NCBI GenBank assembly: GCA_018433925.1
Contig: JAHDQI010000221.1
Location: 1 to 38,197 of the forward strand
Direction: 5' to 3'
Source: Phycisphaerae bacterium
GTDB taxonomy: Bacteria; Planctomycetota; Phycisphaerae; Sedimentisphaerales; Anaerohalosphaeraceae
Length of the DNA: 38,197 nt
Both the position numbers and the translations under genes were made by a program. The notes under the pieces were generated by a model. The model made no database searches, was not told the DNA's origin, and saw only the letters and a list, made by a program, of their open reading frames with translations. This document shows, one piece after another, positions 34,450 to 38,197 of this stretch. The first letter of the stretch is position 1; each line of letters begins with the position of its first letter.

Positions 34450-36318
34450 TTATTCGACGGTGACGCTCTTGGCCAGGTTGCGGGGCTTGTCCACATCGTG
34501 TCCGCGCAGGACGGCGGCGTGGTAGGCCAGTATCTGCAGGGGCACGACCGTCAGCAGCGGCTGAAGCTGGTCGCAGGTTTCCGGCACGGTAATCAGGTGG
34601 TCGGCGTAGGGCTTGATGTGTTCATCGCCTTCGGTGGCGACGACAATGGTTTTTCCGCCCCGGGCGCGGACCTCCTCAATATTGCCGATGATTTTTTCGT
34701 ATTGCGAGCAGCGTGTGGCGACGAAAACGGCCGGCATGCGGTCGGTAATGAGGGCGATGGGGCCGTGCTTCATCTCGGCGGCGGGCAGTCCCTCGGCGTG
34801 GATGTAGCTGATTTCCTTGAGTTTCAGGGCGCCTTCGAGAGCGACGGGGTAATTGAATCCGCGGCCGAGAAACAGCCAGTTTTCGTGGTCCTTGTTGGCC
34901 TGAGCGATCTGGCGGATGTAATCGGTCTGGGCCAGGATCCGCTTGATCTTGGCCGGAATTTCCATCAGTTCCCGGAGCAGGGACTGGACGGCGTCGGTGC
35001 TGAGATGGCGGCGGCGGCCCAGTTCGATGGCCAGCATTGACAGGACGGCAACCTGCGCGGTAAAGGCCTTGGTGCTGGCCACGCCGATTTCGGGTCCGAC
35101 GCGCAGATACACGCCGGCATCGGTCAGCCGGGCAATGGAGGAACCGACCACGTTGACGACGCCGAGAACCAGGGCTCCTCGGTCGCGGGCCTGCTCGATG
35201 GCCGCGAGGGTATCGGCTGTTTCGCCGGACTGGCTGATGGCGATGACGACCGTGCCTTCTTCGAGGATCGGGTTGCGGTAGCGGAATTCGCTGGCGTATT
35301 CGACCTCGGCGGGGATGCGGGCAAGCTGCTCAAAGAGAAACTCCCCGACCAGGCCGGCGTGCCAGGCCGTTCCGCAGGCGGTCAGGATAATCCGCTTGGT
35401 GCGGGTCAGTTCGCGAAGATATTGCGAGACGCCGCCGAGGATGATCCGCCCGTTCTTGACATCGACGCGGCCGTTGAGGCAGGTTTCAAGCGAGACGGGC
35501 TGCTCGGCGATTTCCTTCTGCATGTAATGGTCAAATCCCTCCAGCTCGATCTGATCCAGAGAGATTTCGATTTCTTTGAGTTCTTTTTGGACCTCTTTGT
35601 TGGTGATGGTTTTGGTGTAGAACCCATCGGAGTCGATGATGGCCATTTCGCCGTCGGACAGGTAGATGGCCTGTGTGGTATGCTGGACGATGGCCGAGGC
35701 GTCGGAGGCGATGATGTATTCATTTTTGCCGACTCCGAGGATCAGGGGGCTGCCCTTTTTTACGCCGATCATCATATCGGGGCAGTCCACGCAGAGAATG
35801 GCCATGCCGTAGGTGCCGTAGATTTCGCTGAGGGCCTGCTGCACGGCCCATTCGAAGCGGTTGCAGTCTTTGGGAGCGAAGCGGCCGTTTCGGTCCTGAT
35901 TTTTGTCATAGAAATAGCCGATCAGGTTGGCGACAACCTCGGTATCGGTTTCGCTCTGAAAGGCGCATCCTTCCTTGATGAGCCATTTTTTGAGGGTGGC
36001 GTAGTTTTCGATGATGCCGTTATGGACCAGTGCGATTTTGCCGGTGTAATCCACATGGGGGTGGGCGTTGATCTGGTTTGGCTGGCCGTGGGTGGCCCAG
36101 CGGGTATGGCCGATGCCGACAGTGGAATCGGATTCGTATTCGGGCAAATTCTCCTCGAGGGCGCTGATGCGGCCGGGAGTCTTGGTGATGTTAAAGGCAC
36201 CTTTTTCGAGCAGCGCCACCCCCGCCGAGTCGTAGCCGCGATATTCAAGACGTTTAAGCCCTTCAATTAAAATGGGCTGAGCGTGTTTTCTACCGAAATA
36301 AGCAACAATTCCGCACAT
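34450..36318 (-). CDS. glmS: Glutamine-fructose-6-phosphate aminotransferase (isomerizing)
   Basis: This makes glucosamine-6-phosphate, the entry to cell-wall and amino-sugar synthesis. The Ntn-type glutaminase begins with the nucleophile Cys2 (MCGIVAYFG) and has RLEYRGYDSAG and HTRWATHG; two SIS domains follow (TACGTAWHAG, ISQSGETADT, GVASTKAFTAQ, FLGRGFNYPVALEGALKLKE). It ends in the canonical PRNLAKSVTVE. All catalytic regions are intact at 622 residues. AGAGGA lies 7 nt before the start. No glmS ribozyme is visible upstream. Convergent with mscL. Confidence 0.98.
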   Translation of the reverse strand: MCGIVAYFGRKHAQPILIEGLKRLEYRGYDSAGVALLEKGAFNITKTPGRISALEENLPEYESDSTVGIGHTRWATHGQPNQINAHPHVDYTGKIALVHNGIIENYATLKKWLIKEGCAFQSETDTEVVANLIGYFYDKNQDRNGRFAPKDCNRFEWAVQQALSEIYGTYGMAILCVDCPDMMIGVKKGSPLILGVGKNEYIIASDASAIVQHTTQAIYLSDGEMAIIDSDGFYTKTITNKEVQKELKEIEISLDQIELEGFDHYMQKEIAEQPVSLETCLNGRVDVKNGRIILGGVSQYLRELTRTKRIILTACGTAWHAGLVGEFLFEQLARIPAEVEYASEFRYRNPILEEGTVVIAISQSGETADTLAAIEQARDRGALVLGVVNVVGSSIARLTDAGVYLRVGPEIGVASTKAFTAQVAVLSMLAIELGRRRHLSTDAVQSLLRELMEIPAKIKRILAQTDYIRQIAQANKDHENWLFLGRGFNYPVALEGALKLKEISYIHAEGLPAAEMKHGPIALITDRMPAVFVATRCSQYEKIIGNIEEVRARGGKTIVVATEGDEHIKPYADHLITVPETCDQLQPLLTVVPLQILAYHAAVLRGHDVDKPRNLAKSVTVE

Positions 36319-36337
36319 AAGAACATCCTCTGATTGA

Positions 36338-36365
36338 ATTATAAGTTTGATTTATTATCGGCCAA
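36338..36365 (-). promoter_or_regulatory. Promoter candidate for glmS
   Basis: On the minus strand TTGGCC (36365-36360), a 16-bp spacer and TATAAT (36343-36338) form a sigma-70-like pair. The implied 5' leader is only about 13 nt and still includes the AGAGGA binding site. Confidence 0.5.
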
Positions 36366-36456
36366 TCCTCGTCTGCTGTAAAGTTAAAATATACAGGAGA
36401 AAAACAGCATTTTTTGGAAAAAAAGGCAAAACTCAATAATATTCTTAAAAAAGCAC

Positions 36457-36485
36457 TTGAAAAGTTAGGATTAACTAACTATATT
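36457..36485 (+). promoter_or_regulatory. Promoter with embedded operator for the regulator-feoAB unit
   Basis: TTGAAA (36457-36462), a 17-bp spacer and TATATT (36480-36485) make a good sigma-70-type promoter. A perfect inverted repeat AGTTAG-N6-CTAACT (36463-36480) fills the spacer, so a bound repressor would block polymerase. The TTAG/CTAA half-sites resemble DtxR-family boxes. Confidence 0.7.
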
Positions 36486-36511
36486 TAATGTACCTAATTT
36501 TTGAGACGTAT

Positions 36512-37036
36512 ATGACCTCAGGAAAAATTGAAAAACTCAGCGCCTCTCTGGAGGATTATCTGGAGGCGATTTTTAACCTGCTATCGGGGAAAACGGTGGC
36601 GCGAAGCAAGGATATTGCTGAAACCCTGGGGGTGACACGGGCCTCTGTGACGGGGGCACTTCGAAATCTGGCCCAAAAGGGTCTGATTCATTATAAACCC
36701 TATGGATATGTGACATTAACGGAACAAGGGAACCGTCTGGCTTCCCGTGTGGCGCGGCGACACGCGGTGCTGCATTCCTTTTTTTCGGACATTTTGGGAC
36801 TGGAAGAAGGGATTTCTCAGGAGGCGGCCTGCCGGGCGGAGCATTTGCTGGGGCCGGAGATCATCAATCGACTGACGGTTTTTATGGAGTTTGTGACTCG
36901 GCCGGATACCGAGGGAAAAGATGTTGCCGCGGAGTTTGAGGCGTTCTGCCGGGACGGCGGCCAGGACTTTCAAGGAAACCACACATCCGGGACGGCCGGT
37001 AAGGGATACAACGATGAACACAAAATCAAGCGCTGA
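36512..37036 (+). CDS. DtxR/MntR-family metal-dependent repressor, without SH3 domain
   Basis: The winged helix (SKDIAETLGVTRASVTGALRNL, about 32-53, with a TEQG wing) and the dimerisation/metal part are those of the DtxR family. Candidate ligands: His84 in RRHAVLH, and Cys107, Glu110, His111 in AACRAEHLLG, the Cys-x2-Glu-His of iron-sensing DtxR/IdeR rather than the Glu at that place in MntR. At 174 residues it lacks the C-terminal SH3 domain of DtxR. The start is ATG 36512: an upstream ATG at 36488 would lie before the expected transcription start. The gene overlaps feoA by 23 bp, so it probably controls iron uptake and itself. Confidence 0.88.
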   Translation: MTSGKIEKLSASLEDYLEAIFNLLSGKTVARSKDIAETLGVTRASVTGALRNLAQKGLIHYKPYGYVTLTEQGNRLASRVARRHAVLHSFFSDILGLEEGISQEAACRAEHLLGPEIINRLTVFMEFVTRPDTEGKDVAAEFEAFCRDGGQDFQGNHTSGTAGKGYNDEHKIKR

Positions 37037-37271
37037 ACAAATCCTGTTTCCGCTGTCTAAGGTGCCGGCCGGCCGTACGGTTCGGCTGGTCAGCGTAGAG
37101 GCCGGCGAGGGCCTCAAGAGCCGCCTGGCGGCGATGGGGCTGCTTTCCAACGTGAGTGTTTACGTGATGCGGAATGATTTCTGCGGGCAATTGATCGTGC
37201 GGGTGAAAAATACGAAGGTGGTTCTCGGACGCGGCATGTCGCAGAAAGTGCTGGTTCGGTCCATTTCGTAA
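37014..37271 (+). CDS. feoA: Ferrous iron transport protein FeoA
   Basis: This 85-residue SH3-like protein (LSKVPAGRTVRLVSVEAGEGLKSRLAAMGLL, then VVLGRGMSQKVLV) is the small cytosolic partner of FeoB. It has the family pattern of a charged beta-barrel with the conserved RLAAMGL turn. ATG 37014 has AAGGGA 7 nt upstream and overlaps the regulator gene. FeoB starts 8 nt after its stop. It probably regulates or assembles the FeoB pore. Confidence 0.94.
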   Translation: MNTKSSAEQILFPLSKVPAGRTVRLVSVEAGEGLKSRLAAMGLLSNVSVYVMRNDFCGQLIVRVKNTKVVLGRGMSQKVLVRSIS

Positions 37272-37278
37272 CGGTCGG

Positions 37279-38197
37279 ATGGAAAAGACAACGGAAAAAG
37301 AGGGTTCTGTGAAACAAGAGATTCTGGTTGCCCTGGTCGGCAATCCGAACAGCGGAAAGACCACGGTCTTTAACGCGCTGACGGGCACCCGCCAGCATGT
37401 GGCCAATTATCCCGGGGTAACCGTGGAACAGAAAGAGGGCTTCCGCCGGGTTGGAGAGCAGCGGCTTCGTATCGTGGATCTGCCGGGGACGTACAGTTTA
37501 ACGGCCTACTCCGAGGAGGAACTGGTCGCGCGTCATTTTATTCTCGATTCCCATCCGGATGTTGTCGTGGATATTCTTGACGCGTCAAACCTTGAACGAA
37601 ACCTGTACCTGGCCTCGCAACTGATTGAGATGAAGGCCCCGCTTGTGCTGGCGTTTAATATGAGCGATATTGCCAGACAGCGAGGGCTGGAATTTGACCT
37701 GGGCCAGTTGAGTGTTCTGCTGGGGGCGCCGATTGTTCCGCTTGTGGCCAGCAAAAAGCAGGGGATTGAGGACTTGCTCAAGACAATCCTTGAGGTTGCC
37801 GACTCGCCGTCTCCCTCAAAGGTCCGCATTCATTACGGGCATGAGATCGAAACGGAACTGGAAAAACTGTCGGCGGCGCTGGATGCGGACAGTCCGGCAG
37901 CCGTCAAATACGGACGCCGATGGGCGGCTCTTAAACTGCTGGAGGGGGATCCGGAAATTTTAAACGAGTCGTTATCCGACGATCTGAAGCAGACGCTGGA
38001 GCGCAGCCGGAGTCACCTGGAAACGATCTTTGCCGATTCGCCGGATATTTTGATCGCTGACCGGCGCTACGGGTTTATTTCGGGGGCCTGCCAGGAGGCG
38101 GTTCGTGATACGGTGGAGGTGCGGCATGACATCAGCGATAAAATTGACGCGCTCCTGACGCACCGGTATCTGGGGCTGCCGATTTTCGCGGGGATGA
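37279..38197 (+). CDS. feoB: Ferrous iron transporter FeoB, N-terminal part (cut by window end)
   Basis: 306 codons of the G-domain end of this large inner-membrane Fe(II) transporter are present. GTPase motifs: G1 GNPNSGKTT (21-29), G2 Thr48 in NYPGVTVEQ, G3 DLPGTYSL (67-74) and G4 NMSD (127-130). A helical regulatory domain follows (about 195-290). The membrane channel lies beyond the window. ATG 37279 is used; a GTG at 37309 with AGAGGG upstream would give a start closer to the usual FeoB N-terminus. Reading frame is open to the last base. Confidence 0.95.
   Translation, partial: MEKTTEKEGSVKQEILVALVGNPNSGKTTVFNALTGTRQHVANYPGVTVEQKEGFRRVGEQRLRIVDLPGTYSLTAYSEEELVARHFILDSHPDVVVDILDASNLERNLYLASQLIEMKAPLVLAFNMSDIARQRGLEFDLGQLSVLLGAPIVPLVASKKQGIEDLLKTILEVADSPSPSKVRIHYGHEIETELEKLSAALDADSPAAVKYGRRWAALKLLEGDPEILNESLSDDLKQTLERSRSHLETIFADSPDILIADRRYGFISGACQEAVRDTVEVRHDISDKIDALLTHRYLGLPIFAGM

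Noticed and set aside
36319-36487. Possible glmS ribozyme before glmS
   Set aside because: The leader implied by the promoter is about 13 nt and no ribozyme core motifs are visible.
1-38197. tRNA, rRNA, CRISPR or insertion sequence
   Set aside because: None could be recognised: no cloverleaf-like sequence, regular spacer array or transposase was seen.

Overview
The window looks like a chromosomal segment of a planctomycete, most likely class Phycisphaerae (Sedimentisphaerales-like). The grounds are a combination of traits: a PEP-CTERM protein, planctomycete-style dockerin tails on secreted enzymes, a pseudopilin with an FVDNHV motif near its C-terminus, an ECF sigma/FecR pair, and mostly AGGAG-type ribosome binding sites. 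This placement is inferred from gene content; no marker gene is present.

Region 1 (1-2983, minus strand) is one tightly coupled unit: a VTC-domain (polyphosphate-polymerase-like) protein, a DUF4956 membrane protein, an HlyD-type membrane fusion protein, and the start of a lipoprotein that runs off the window. An AT-rich spacer follows (2984-3514).

Region 2 (3413-22793, minus strand) is the centrepiece, a roughly 19 kb polysaccharide-utilisation locus. It opens with an ECF sigma factor fused stop-to-start (TAA then ATG) to a FecR-type regulator. Next come a PEP-CTERM protein, a dockerin protein, a pseudopilin, a GH43-dockerin enzyme, a GH51-dockerin enzyme, an aldose 1-epimerase lipoprotein, a GH62-like enzyme, a GH2-GH43 fusion and a second GH62-like enzyme. 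GH62, GH51 and GH43 all point to alpha-L-arabinofuranosyl side chains (arabinoxylan, arabinan or arabinogalactan). Four of the secreted proteins share a roughly 200-residue Gly/Ser/Thr-rich, beta-solenoid-like N-terminal module, present five times in all. The C-terminal part differs each time: a PEP-CTERM anchor, Ig-like domains plus dockerin, GH43 plus dockerin, or GH51 plus dockerin. A 14-bp perfect hairpin lies inside the unit after the two non-enzymatic module proteins, and an 11-bp hairpin lies at its end. No cohesin, SusC/D pair or sugar transporter is visible.

Region 3 (22794-29863) starts with a non-coding stretch holding helically phased T-tracts and a cluster of short hairpins. It continues with a nitronate-monooxygenase-family enzyme whose ribosome binding site lies in a hairpin, and a PilZ protein. 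It ends with a minus-strand housekeeping unit: two paralogous lipoproteins, a HIT protein, a dGTPase-like HD hydrolase and PgpA.

Region 4 (29864-38197) carries ilvD, a hairpin-repeat cluster, two overlapping YkgJ-type cysteine-cluster genes, an unknown single-span membrane protein, mscL, glmS, and an iron-uptake unit: a DtxR-family regulator, feoA and feoB (cut by the window end). The regulator's promoter has a perfect inverted repeat exactly between its -35 and -10 boxes, and the regulator keeps a DtxR-like Cys-x2-Glu-His metal site. This suggests iron-responsive autoregulation of feoAB.
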